Positions 1 to 6,747 of a stretch of 10,426 bases of DNA are shown piece after piece. The notes below the pieces were generated by a model, which did no database searches, was not told the DNA's origin, and saw only the letters and a list, made by a program, of their open reading frames with translations. Each line of letters opens with the position of its first letter. The first letter of the stretch is position 1. Made by a program: the position numbers and the translations under genes. The stretch comes from an uncultured Faecalibacterium sp. (GTDB lineage Bacteria > Bacillota > Clostridia > Oscillospirales > Ruminococcaceae), in the NCBI GenBank assembly GCA_900772565.1, contig CAAHET010000215.1, positions 1-10,426 on the forward strand, in the 5' to 3' direction.

Positions 1-606
1 ACCGGGCGCACCTACTATTATTATAAATGCGCCAACGTCAAGCGGCGCAAGGGCTGCAATAAAAAGACCGTGCAGAAGGACTGGCTGGAAGATCTGGTCG
101 TCCGGGAAACCATGAAGCTGATTCAGGACGATGCGGTAATCGAAAAAATCGTTCAATTGGTCATGGATGTCCAGAATCAGGAAAACACCACGATTCCGCT
201 GCTGGAAAAGCAACTGCGAGAGGTCAACAAAAAGCTGGACAACCTGATGAAGGCGATCGAGGACGGCTTGTACACCCGGACAACGAAAGAGCGTCTGGAA
301 GCGCTGGAAAGCCAGAAAGATGAGTTGACTGCAAAAATCGCAGATGAAAAATTGAAGAAGCCTAGCTTCAATGAGGATTTCATCCGATTCTGGCTGATGA
401 AATTTAGAAAGCTCGATATTTCGCAGAAAAAGCAACGAAAAGCGTTGATTGAAATTTTTGTCAATGCCATTTTCCTGTACGATGACCGGATGCTGCTCAC
501 GTTCAACTACAAGGATAGCACCCAAACCGTCCGTTTTGAGGACACTTTGACCGCTGATTCGGCGGAGGAAAAAAGTTCGGATTTGTCCAGCTCTGCTGGA
601 CCATAA
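1..606 (+). CDS. Large serine recombinase, C-terminal part (5' end outside window)
   Basis: The frame is open from the first base and ends at TAA 604-606, giving 201 residues. The catalytic resolvase domain and most of the DNA-binding recombinase domain lie upstream of the window. The visible start, TGRTYYYYKC then nine residues to GC, is the second half of the recombinase zinc beta-ribbon (C10 and C19 here). A charged, Leu-rich coiled coil follows at about residues 75-120, then a conserved-looking segment around FNEDFIRFWL and a Ser-rich polar tail. Zinc ribbon plus coiled coil is the usual C-terminal layout of large serine integrases and transposon recombinases, which use this region for att-site recognition and control of directionality. 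Base composition is less GC-rich than in the genes to the right, consistent with transfer. No partner element gene is visible. The family call is secure; whether the missing N-terminus is intact cannot be seen. Confidence 0.88.
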   Translation, partial: TGRTYYYYKCANVKRRKGCNKKTVQKDWLEDLVVRETMKLIQDDAVIEKIVQLVMDVQNQENTTIPLLEKQLREVNKKLDNLMKAIEDGLYTRTTKERLEALESQKDELTAKIADEKLKKPSFNEDFIRFWLMKFRKLDISQKKQRKALIEIFVNAIFLYDDRMLLTFNYKDSTQTVRFEDTLTADSAEEKSSDLSSSAGP

Positions 607-646
607 AATCCAACGATTTCACGTTAGAAATTGTTGGATTTTTTTT
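605..646 (+). terminator. Intrinsic terminator of the recombinase gene
   Basis: The arm at 605-619 (AAAATCCAACGATTT) pairs with 628-642 (AAATTGTTGGATTTT) through 15 pairs including one G-U, with an 8-base loop. A run of T continues to 646. It begins within the recombinase stop codon, so transcription should end immediately after the gene. Confidence 0.85.
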
Positions 647-670
647 CGTTTGTGGGCTGGCTTCATTTGG

Positions 671-694
671 TTTTGACCACAATTTTGACCACAA
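671..694. repeat. Perfect 12-bp tandem repeat (two units)
   Basis: TTTTGACCACAA occurs twice head to tail at 671-682 and 683-694 with no mismatch. It lies 65 bases after the recombinase stop. It may be a recombinase or accessory-protein binding site near the element end, or a replication-slippage duplication. Confidence 0.75.
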
Positions 695-762
695 TGCGGT
701 GCGGGACTGTCACAATCTTCAAAAATAGTACTATCAAAAACGACATATTCACGAGAATAAGT

Positions 763-790
763 TTGACAATGATTCGTGAAAAAGTAGAAT
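763..790 (+). promoter_or_regulatory. Orphan sigma-A-type promoter
   Basis: TTGACA at 763-768 and TAGAAT at 785-790 are separated by 16 bases, a near-consensus vegetative promoter with a start expected near 797. No gene with a ribosome site follows on the plus strand; the next transcription signal is the terminator at 929-972. An inverted repeat, TTCACGA at 748-754 and TCGTGAA at 774-780, brackets the -35 box and could be an operator. Confidence 0.5.
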
Positions 791-928
791 TTCGATAAAA
801 AAGCTAATTGCTAAAAATGTCTTGACAGATGCAATTGCCGAGCATATTGCCTTGACAGGATAGCCGCTTCCGGACGCTTTTTCACAGAGCCTGAAGCTTG
901 GATTCATGAGAGAAAAAACAGATAGATG

Positions 929-972
929 AAAAAAGTCTGGACCGCAGCATCAGCAGGCGGTTCAGACTTTTT
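929..972. terminator. Bidirectional intrinsic terminator
   Basis: GTCTGGACCGC at 935-945 pairs with GCGGTTCAGAC at 957-967 (11 pairs, one G-U) around an 11-base loop. Six A precede the left arm and five T follow the right arm, so it can end transcription in either direction. On the minus strand it lies 34 bases past the stop of the lyase-esterase gene and is its obvious terminator. On the plus strand it would end any transcript from the promoter at 763-790. Confidence 0.85.
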
Positions 973-1005
973 GTTTCAATGGTTATGCGGCAGCTTTCGC
1001 CTTAC

Positions 1006-4000
1006 TCAGAAGGGGAAGATGCTGATGATACGGTTCCATGCAGTCTTGAGCGGGGAACCGGAGGAGACGCCGCTGGTGGTCAGCTGCACATCGCTGAAGG
1101 TGACGTTAGCGTTGCGGGCAACGTAGAAGCCAACATAGATGTAATCCGAGTCCACAGCGGTCAGGGCGTAGTCGAAACCGGCAGAAGCGGTCTCGTTATC
1201 GCCGTAGGTCAGGGTGAAGCCATCGGCAGTGCCCACGAGCTTCAGGTCTACGGTATCGCCTGCGCCGTACTTCACGGTTGCGGCGGGGCCGTCGTACAGC
1301 GCACCGCTCTTGCGACCGAAGCAGTTGACAGCGCCCTGGTTCCGGGTGCCCACGGCTACATAATCGCCCATGGGGTCGGAGATGCTGGTGTCAATGTACA
1401 TCTCATCGCGCGCCATCAGGCCGAAGGAGACCTGATTGTTCTTGGCAAGCTTGTTCACGGTGGCCTTGGCAGTCAGGGTGAAATTGGTACCGGCGGGCAG
1501 CTGGACGTAGTACATCATCAGGCCGTCCACCGTGGATGCGATCTTGCCGCGGTTGTTGGCAACGCCCAGCGTGATGTTCTGTCCATCGACAGCGGCGGTG
1601 AAATCGCCGCCGGAAATCTTGTCGTCACCGCCCACGTTGCCGAAGACAGAGCCGTTCCACACCGTGCCGTTGGCATCGGTAAAGGCAGGCCACAGCTTGC
1701 TGGTCTGGGTGGGTGCGGCATAGCTGGAAGGCACATAGTCCGGGTTTGCGGCATCGCCATAGAACTGCTTGTAGGTGGGCTTTGCCTTGTTCCGGTTGTA
1801 AGCGCCCAGCGGGGTGTCGGCGGTAAGCTGGGCAATGAGCCATGCGTTCAGCTTTGCGCCGTAGCTGTTGGTGTGGGTCAGGTCAAGGCCGGTGGGGGAG
1901 AGCTTGCCGCGTTTGTCGGCCTTTGCACCGGTAAAGCTGTGGGTGTACTGTGCCTTTTTGCCCATGGCGATGTTTTCATTGATGGTGGCACTGGTCAGGT
2001 CCACGCAGATGAGGTGCAGCTCGCTGCACATATCGCGGATGGCCTGTGCGTAGTCACCGCCCTCATAGACGGCATCACCGATGGTGACGGTCGTGGTCTT
2101 GTGGCCGGAAGCACCGTCATAGCTGGCCTTGTTGTTCGCCTCGGTCAGGCGGGCAATGGGAGTGCACACCACGGGGGTGACACCGCGCTCCAGTGCGGGC
2201 TGGATGTAGTTGACATAAAGGCTGTTGGCAAAGGAACCCTCGGTCTTGTAGTCGCCGTTGGGGTTGGTGTAGCGGGCGGGCTCGGTCTTTTCGTCGTTGT
2301 GGCCAAAGCCGATGAGCAGGAACTTGTCCCCGGCGGCATCGCCCAGTGCGGGCACCGTGTCGGAGCCCTTCAGCAGGGTGGTGTAGTTGGCCATGCCGGT
2401 AAAGTCCTTGCTGGACGCGCCGGAAACGGCCAGATTGTAGACATTGGCGTTGAAGTAGTTCTCAAGCTCCTCGCCGTAGCCCTCGCGGGGGAGGTAGTAG
2501 CTGTCGTTGAAGGGGGAGACGGTGGAGTCGCCCACTACCCAGAAGGTGGCCTTGGCGGCTTCTGCCTGACCCCAGACAGCGCCGCGCGCACCGGCATCGG
2601 TGGCAGCCAGACCCTCGGCGGTGAGCAGCAGCAGGCCGTGCATATCAATGCTGCCGTCTGCGTTGCGGGTGGGGGCAACGGAGGTGTCCAGACTCTGGAA
2701 CCAGCTCTCCTTCACCGTGACGGTATTGGTAGACTTATTGTGGCTGGTCTGGGTCTCGGCATCCCAGTAGAAGTTGTCCGGGCCGTAGACAGCGGTGCTG
2801 CTCTGGCTCTGGAGCGCCAGCTGCTCCTTGCCGTCCGTGCCCTTGCGGAAGGAAATGATGCCGTCAGCGGCGTAGTCGGTCACGGCAGACTTGTTGCCGG
2901 TGTACAGTGCAACGTTGTAGCCCTCGTTGTTGTAGGAGGTGGAGTTGTACACCTTCACGTCCGGGCAGGAGTTGGAGTCGATGCCCTTGGCGGCGTTGTC
3001 GTAGGAGATGGAGTTCAGCAGCTTGTGGTTGCCGGGCAGGTTGGTACCGCCCATCTTGAAGCCGTTGCCGTTGCCTGCCTCGATGGTGGTGGCCACGTTG
3101 CCAAAGCTCAGGTTGCCGTTTGCGTCACAGGTAACAGTGGGGAATTGCAGCGGCTGCTTCTTGACCGGCTCTGCGGCTAGCATCAGGTAGCCGTTTTTGT
3201 AGGCCACACAGTTCTGGATGGTGACAGCGCCGATGGAACCGGTGGCAGCCTTGGCGAACAGGTCCCAGCCGTCGTCGGCGTTATAGGCGGCGATGCAGCC
3301 GTCAAACACGTTGCCCTCGCCAGTGGTCAGTTTGGCGGCAAAGCCATCGGCATCCTCCATGGCGCGGTCGGCGTTGTTCATGGAGGTGCAGTTCTTGATG
3401 GTGTTGTAGCTGGGCCACAGTGCCTTGTTGTCCGTGGACAGGCCGGAGACCTGCAGGCCGGTGTTGCCGTTGTTGTAGAAGTTCATCTGCTCCAGCACGC
3501 AATAGCTGCCGGCCAGCTGCATACCCTTGGCACCATCCTTGGTGTTGGTGATGTTCAGCTTGCTGATGTTCCAGTAGTTGCCCCAGACGCTGAAGCCGGT
3601 GCCTACGCCGCCAAAGTCCAGCGTGGCGTAGCTGCCGTCTGCGGTGGTCAGGGTGATAGGTGCCTCGGCGGTGCCGTCACGGCCGCGCTCCACTTTCAGC
3701 TCCCCGGTCAGGGCGTAGGTGCCGCCTGCCAGCTGGATGGTCTGGCCTGCGGCGGCGTAGTTCAGCGCGGTCTGCAGGTCTACGGCATCCGCAGCGCTGG
3801 TGCCGTTATGGGCAGCGCTGCCGTCCGGGGTGACCACGATGACGCCGTTTGCGCCCAGTGCCCGCAGCGAGACCTTCTTTTCAATGGTGGCGGCCTTGTA
3901 GCTGCTCAGCTTCTCAAAGGCGCTGATGACGTAGTTCTTGTCCGGGGTGAACACGACCTTAAAGGTGGTGTCGCGGGTCACGGTGTAGTTCCGAGTCAGG

Positions 4001-5058
4001 GTCTCACCGGCCTTGACGGCAAGGTTCTTGTCCACAAGCTTGCCGTTGGCGTACACCTTGGCGGTACCGTCTGCATTGGCCTTGAAAGCCAGTGCGTAGC
4101 TGCTGCCGGTGCAGGTGGAGGGGCTGGTGATCTGGTACACCGGGTCGATGTAGCTGGTGGGCTGCAAGGTCCACTCCGAAGCATTCCATGCACTGGTGGT
4201 GTAGGTGATGTTGGAGAAGGTCACATTCATGCCGCGGGCAGCTGCAAAGCCCAGATAAGCCTTGTTTGCCTCCTGCACGGTCATGGGGTCGTCCAGCTCA
4301 GCATACTTGGAAACACTGGTGGCAGTGCTGTTCTTTGCCGGAATATACAGGGTAGAAGAGCCGATGACCGCGCCAGTGGTGCCGTCCGCATTGATGGCGT
4401 ACTGGGTGGCAACATAGCTGTTGCTGGTCTTGGCCAGACTGACGCGATAGGTATCGCCCTGCTTGATGGTCTGGCTGCTGAAAGCGGCGCGGGTCGCTTT
4501 GACCTCGTTAGAGGCGGCGGTCTCGTTGGAGATGATGCCGGTGTAGCTGCGCACACCCACGGCATCCTTGACCTCTACGCCGTCCAGCGGGAGCTTGGTA
4601 CCGGCAACGGAGATCTGGTTGGAGAAGTAGCTGCCGGAACCGCTCAGGCTATCGCGCAGCATCAGCGCAAAGCCCTCCTGTCCGTCCGGGGCGGGGTTGA
4701 TGTAGTCGATGGTCACATCGGCTTGCAGGTAGAAGTTTTCCTTGGTGGGGTCGATGGTGGTGTAGTAGAAGGAAAGACCATCGGCAGGGGAGTCGGCAAC
4801 GAACTTGCCGCCCTTTTTGTTGATGGTGCCGTCCTCCTTGACGGTGCAGGCGTTCAGGGTGACTTTGCTGTGGATGTCCGCACCCTCTGCAAGGGTGTTG
4901 ACGTCTGCTGCGGAGGAGGTGCCGAAGGCCTTGAACTGCCAGCCGTTTGCAGAGGTGCTGTCCTCTGCAAATGCAGCCAGCGGCGTCATGCCCAGCAGCA
5001 GCGCGCCTGCCAGCAGCCCGGCCAGAGTGCGCCGGATGGGTTGCTTTGCTTTTCTCAT
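1006..5058 (-). CDS. Secreted PL9 pectate/rhamnogalacturonan lyase fused to CE12-type acetylesterase
   Basis: A 1350-residue secreted protein. Signal peptide 1-31 ends AFA before ED. Residues 40-289 form an N-terminal beta-rich module, and about 300-400 an Ig-like stretch. About 403-740 is a right-handed beta-helix of polysaccharide lyase family PL9: D571 in ADGF, D595/D596/D599 in DDGWD and K668 in GNGFK match the calcium-binding aspartates and catalytic lysine of Pel9A-type lyases, and the 24- and 4-residue spacings of the aspartates agree. About 838-1080 is an SGNH esterase of the rhamnogalacturonan acetylesterase (CE12) type: GDST with S845, G880, GHND 919-922, and D1059/H1062 in DLTH. 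Residues 1121-1329 resemble the N-terminal module. There is no LPXTG motif or SLH domain; the protein ends in a hydrophobic tail, AWNRIISIFPF. The likely role is extracellular beta-elimination and deacetylation of pectin, perhaps rhamnogalacturonan I; substrate is inferred. The start has AGGAGA at 5065-5070, six bases upstream. A weak promoter may lie at 5121-5148 (GTGAAA, 16 bases, TACAAC read on the minus strand). No transporter or regulator gene adjoins it. Confidence 0.9.
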   Translation of the reverse strand: MRKAKQPIRRTLAGLLAGALLLGMTPLAAFAEDSTSANGWQFKAFGTSSAADVNTLAEGADIHSKVTLNACTVKEDGTINKKGGKFVADSPADGLSFYYTTIDPTKENFYLQADVTIDYINPAPDGQEGFALMLRDSLSGSGSYFSNQISVAGTKLPLDGVEVKDAVGVRSYTGIISNETAASNEVKATRAAFSSQTIKQGDTYRVSLAKTSNSYVATQYAINADGTTGAVIGSSTLYIPAKNSTATSVSKYAELDDPMTVQEANKAYLGFAAARGMNVTFSNITYTTSAWNASEWTLQPTSYIDPVYQITSPSTCTGSSYALAFKANADGTAKVYANGKLVDKNLAVKAGETLTRNYTVTRDTTFKVVFTPDKNYVISAFEKLSSYKAATIEKKVSLRALGANGVIVVTPDGSAAHNGTSAADAVDLQTALNYAAAGQTIQLAGGTYALTGELKVERGRDGTAEAPITLTTADGSYATLDFGGVGTGFSVWGNYWNISKLNITNTKDGAKGMQLAGSYCVLEQMNFYNNGNTGLQVSGLSTDNKALWPSYNTIKNCTSMNNADRAMEDADGFAAKLTTGEGNVFDGCIAAYNADDGWDLFAKAATGSIGAVTIQNCVAYKNGYLMLAAEPVKKQPLQFPTVTCDANGNLSFGNVATTIEAGNGNGFKMGGTNLPGNHKLLNSISYDNAAKGIDSNSCPDVKVYNSTSYNNEGYNVALYTGNKSAVTDYAADGIISFRKGTDGKEQLALQSQSSTAVYGPDNFYWDAETQTSHNKSTNTVTVKESWFQSLDTSVAPTRNADGSIDMHGLLLLTAEGLAATDAGARGAVWGQAEAAKATFWVVGDSTVSPFNDSYYLPREGYGEELENYFNANVYNLAVSGASSKDFTGMANYTTLLKGSDTVPALGDAAGDKFLLIGFGHNDEKTEPARYTNPNGDYKTEGSFANSLYVNYIQPALERGVTPVVCTPIARLTEANNKASYDGASGHKTTTVTIGDAVYEGGDYAQAIRDMCSELHLICVDLTSATINENIAMGKKAQYTHSFTGAKADKRGKLSPTGLDLTHTNSYGAKLNAWLIAQLTADTPLGAYNRNKAKPTYKQFYGDAANPDYVPSSYAAPTQTSKLWPAFTDANGTVWNGSVFGNVGGDDKISGGDFTAAVDGQNITLGVANNRGKIASTVDGLMMYYVQLPAGTNFTLTAKATVNKLAKNNQVSFGLMARDEMYIDTSISDPMGDYVAVGTRNQGAVNCFGRKSGALYDGPAATVKYGAGDTVDLKLVGTADGFTLTYGDNETASAGFDYALTAVDSDYIYVGFYVARNANVTFSDVQLTTSGVSSGSPLKTAWNRIISIFPF

Positions 5059-5273
5059 GGAAATTCTCCTTTTTTCTATGCGCCGCGGGACACGAGCTTG
5101 TCTGTGTCAGTGCGCACAATGTTGTATTCAAGTTAACACGGATTTCACAGTTTTACAAGAAATACTTGACAGAATAAAACAACTTTGGCGTTTGCTATAA
5201 ACTTTTTAAGCTATTATTGGGCAAAATGCTGGTAAACAAAGGCAAAATAGGACGGGCAGCTATTCTAAACTTG

Positions 5274-5285
5274 TATACTAGTATA
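5274..5285. promoter_or_regulatory. Palindromic operator candidate
   Basis: TATACTAGTATA is a perfect 12-bp palindrome inside TTGTATACTAGTATATGAA (5271-5289), whose outer bases are nearly symmetrical as well. The AT-rich form with a central CTAG resembles operators of GntR-family repressors (FadR type) that control sugar-acid genes in Firmicutes. It lies about 215 bases upstream of the lyase-esterase start. Regulation by a GntR protein is inference; no regulator gene is in the window. Confidence 0.4.
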
Positions 5286-5395
5286 TGAATTTTGGGAAAT
5301 AGGAGACTTTTACTGCCCCAACTACGGCAGATAATGATAGGCTGACTGCTGCATGGCTTAGAGCGGGAATTGTTTTGTGAAATGCCGGGACGAAT

Positions 5396-5428
5396 GCGCA
5401 GAGCGGCCGATCTTTTTGCGCTCTGCGC
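5396..5428. repeat. GC-rich hairpin, copy 1 of an element repeated at 7833
   Basis: GCGCAGAGCG at 5396-5405 pairs perfectly with CGCTCTGCGC at 5419-5428 around a 13-base loop that holds a T5 run just before the right arm. No T run follows on either strand, so it is not a normal terminator. The combination GCGCAGAG, about ten bases, TTTTTGCGCTYTGCG recurs in the other divergent intergenic region at 7833-7866. Confidence 0.6.
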
Positions 5429-5578
5429 GCAGGGCAAAAAAGAAATATATTTTCATAGTTGTGCGGTGGGTAGGACGAAACTTTGTCAAATGCGTGGAAT
5501 ATTACAGAAAAAATTGTGAAAAGACAACAATGGATATCCCCTAAACGTGTTGATATTGAGAAAAAAGACGGAGAATTG

Positions 5579-5607
5579 TTTACAAAAGGATTACAGGCTG
5601 GTATACT
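5579..5607 (+). promoter_or_regulatory. Promoter of the C39-like peptidase gene
   Basis: TTTACA at 5579-5584 and TATACT at 5602-5607 are 17 bases apart, and TGG before the -10 box makes it an extended -10 promoter. The start of transcription should fall near 5614, which bears on the choice of start codon for the gene that follows. Confidence 0.72.
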
Positions 5608-5664
5608 TTGTAACGGTAGATCCCTATGAGATCCGCAAAGAAACAAGAAAGGAAATACCGAACC

Positions 5665-6690
5665 GTGAATACCACCGCACCGCACGCCCTGAAAAAACGA
5701 TTGCTGACCCTGATCCTGAGCCTTACTTTCCTGCTTACCTGTCTGCCCGCTGCACTGGCAGTGGACCTGAATGTGGACGCAGGTTTCTACTTCAAGCAGA
5801 GCCGAGGCGGCACCTGTACGCTGGCCTCCGCAGCCATGATGCTGCGCCGCCGTGCCTACTTTGACGGGCTGAGCGACTGGACGAACGTGACCGAGAACAG
5901 TGTGCGCTCCACAGCATGGGCCAACGGCCTTGCGCACAGCTTTACATATAAAGAGATGCAGGTGGGCTATGCCACCCTGCCCTCCGGCCTGCAAAGCAAA
6001 ACGGCGGTGCTGATCTCCCTGCTGGAGCAGCACCCGGAGGGCATCGTCCTCTATGACCGTACCCAGCCCCATGCGGTGCTGTTGACCGACTACACCAACG
6101 GTATTTTCTATTGCTCCGACCCGGCGGGGAACATCGGCTACGGACGCATCCCTATTACCAGCTCCAGCGTGTCCATTGCAAGATCCTCCTGCTACTGGTA
6201 CGTCACCGCAGATCACAACAGCGTGGCGGCACAGGCCGATGGCCTGCGGCTGGAGGACGTGCGCTACCCGGTGAATCTTCACACCGGCAGCGGCATGACA
6301 TTGACCGGTACGGCCAACAGCGCCAGCGGCACCACCCTGACCAGTGTGCAGGTGGCTGTTCTGGATGCGGCAGACCAGACCGTGCAGAGTGCCGAGGCGC
6401 AGGTGAACGCCGCCGCTTTCTCGCTGAACGCGATGGACAGCCAGATCCGTTTCGGAGAGCTGCCGGAGGGTAGCTACACCTATATGGTGCTGGTGACCGA
6501 CTCTGCGGGCGAGAGCCTGTGCTTTGCCTCGGACTTCACGGTGTCCGGCAGTGCAAGCAGCACCCAGACGTATTGGTCGGTCAAGGATACCGAGGGCACC
6601 AAGCTGCAGCAGACGGTCCAGCAGGTGGAGACCACAGTAGAGACCGCCGCCGAGACCACCGTAAGCTGGTTCGCACAGCTGTTCGGCTGA
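5665..6690 (+). CDS. Secreted C39-like cysteine peptidase with C-terminal beta domain
   Basis: The protein has 341 residues from GTG 5665. A longer reading from ATG 5626 adds 13 residues, but that ATG has no ribosome site and sits about 12 bases from the predicted transcript start. GTG 5665 has AGAAAGGA at 5646-5653 and gives a normal signal peptide (KKR, hydrophobic core, cut after ALA at residue 32). The mature part begins as a papain-fold C39-like domain: FKQSRGGTCTLASAAMMLRR carries the presumed nucleophile C51, PHAVLL the histidine H136, and CSDPAG the aspartate D152. Domains of this kind cleave peptides or, when unusual, have other thiol-dependent roles; the substrate is unknown. About residues 190-295 form an Ig-like beta domain, followed by a Thr/Val/Glu/Gln-rich segment ending VSWFAQLFG. 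There is no ABC transporter nearby, so a bacteriocin-export role is unlikely. It is monocistronic, ending at the terminator at 6707. Confidence 0.75.
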   Translation: MNTTAPHALKKRLLTLILSLTFLLTCLPAALAVDLNVDAGFYFKQSRGGTCTLASAAMMLRRRAYFDGLSDWTNVTENSVRSTAWANGLAHSFTYKEMQVGYATLPSGLQSKTAVLISLLEQHPEGIVLYDRTQPHAVLLTDYTNGIFYCSDPAGNIGYGRIPITSSSVSIARSSCYWYVTADHNSVAAQADGLRLEDVRYPVNLHTGSGMTLTGTANSASGTTLTSVQVAVLDAADQTVQSAEAQVNAAAFSLNAMDSQIRFGELPEGSYTYMVLVTDSAGESLCFASDFTVSGSASSTQTYWSVKDTEGTKLQQTVQQVETTVETAAETTVSWFAQLFG

Positions 6691-6706
6691 TAAAAAGATA
6701 TAATTT

Positions 6707-6746
6707 GGAGCTGCTGCACAAAACAACGTGCAGCAGCTCCATTTGC
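6707..6746. terminator. Bidirectional terminator between convergent genes
   Basis: GGAGCTGCTGCAC at 6707-6719 pairs perfectly with GTGCAGCAGCTCC at 6728-6740 (13 pairs) around the loop AAAACAAC. It lies 16 bases after the peptidase stop and 7 bases before the end of the convergent SpoIID-family gene. The U-rich side is better for the minus strand (AAATTATATCTTTTTA follows); on the plus strand the tract is only ATTTGCATTATT. Confidence 0.82.
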
Positions 6747-6747
6747 A

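Larger units (their letters stand above)
647..928. other. AT-rich intergenic DNA beside the mobile-element gene
   Basis: No open frame here has a ribosome site or recognisable protein. The stretch is clearly more AT-rich than the flanking genes. It holds the 12-bp tandem repeat at 671-694, a 10-bp palindrome ATAGTACTAT at 725-734, an inverted repeat around a promoter at 748-790, and two more copies of CTTGACAG at 821-828 and 851-858. It lies directly downstream of a serine recombinase, where an element end and attachment site are often found, but no core site can be named from one end alone. Confidence 0.5.
5059..5664. other. 606-bp divergent intergenic regulatory region
   Basis: This AT-rich stretch separates the minus-strand lyase-esterase gene from the plus-strand peptidase gene. 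No coding frame inside it has a ribosome site. It holds the lyase ribosome site, a palindrome at 5274-5285, a GC-rich hairpin at 5396-5428 and the peptidase promoter at 5579-5607. Its length, and the distance of the palindrome from both starts, leave room for regulators or a short untranslated transcript. Confidence 0.6.

Noticed and set aside
503..694. A 63-codon minus-strand frame starting in the tandem repeat
   Set aside because: It covers the recombinase terminator and 3' end, has no ribosome site and no recognisable product.
926..1126. A 66-codon plus-strand frame starting at ATG 926
   Set aside because: It is built from the terminator hairpin and the antisense of the lyase-esterase C-terminus, with no ribosome site.
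979..3180. A 733-codon open frame on the plus strand opposite the lyase-esterase gene
   Set aside because: It has no ribosome site, is a low-complexity Gly/Val/Ala product, and lies antisense to a gene with clear domains and catalytic motifs. Long mirror frames are expected in GC-rich genes.
3808..5136. A 442-codon open frame on the plus strand over the 5' part of the lyase-esterase gene
   Set aside because: Same reason: antisense to a strong coding call, and its product is repetitive Gly/Val/Ala without a domain.
5166..5201. TTGACA at 5166-5171 with TATAAA at 5196-5201 as a plus-strand promoter
   Set aside because: The spacing is 24 bases, too long for a sigma-A promoter.
5396..5428. The hairpin at 5396 as a terminator
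   Set aside because: The T run is in the loop, before the second arm, and no T run follows on either strand.
5278..6726. A 482-codon minus-strand frame opposite the C39-like peptidase gene
   Set aside because: It runs through the intergenic region, palindrome, promoter and hairpin, and is the shadow of the peptidase gene.
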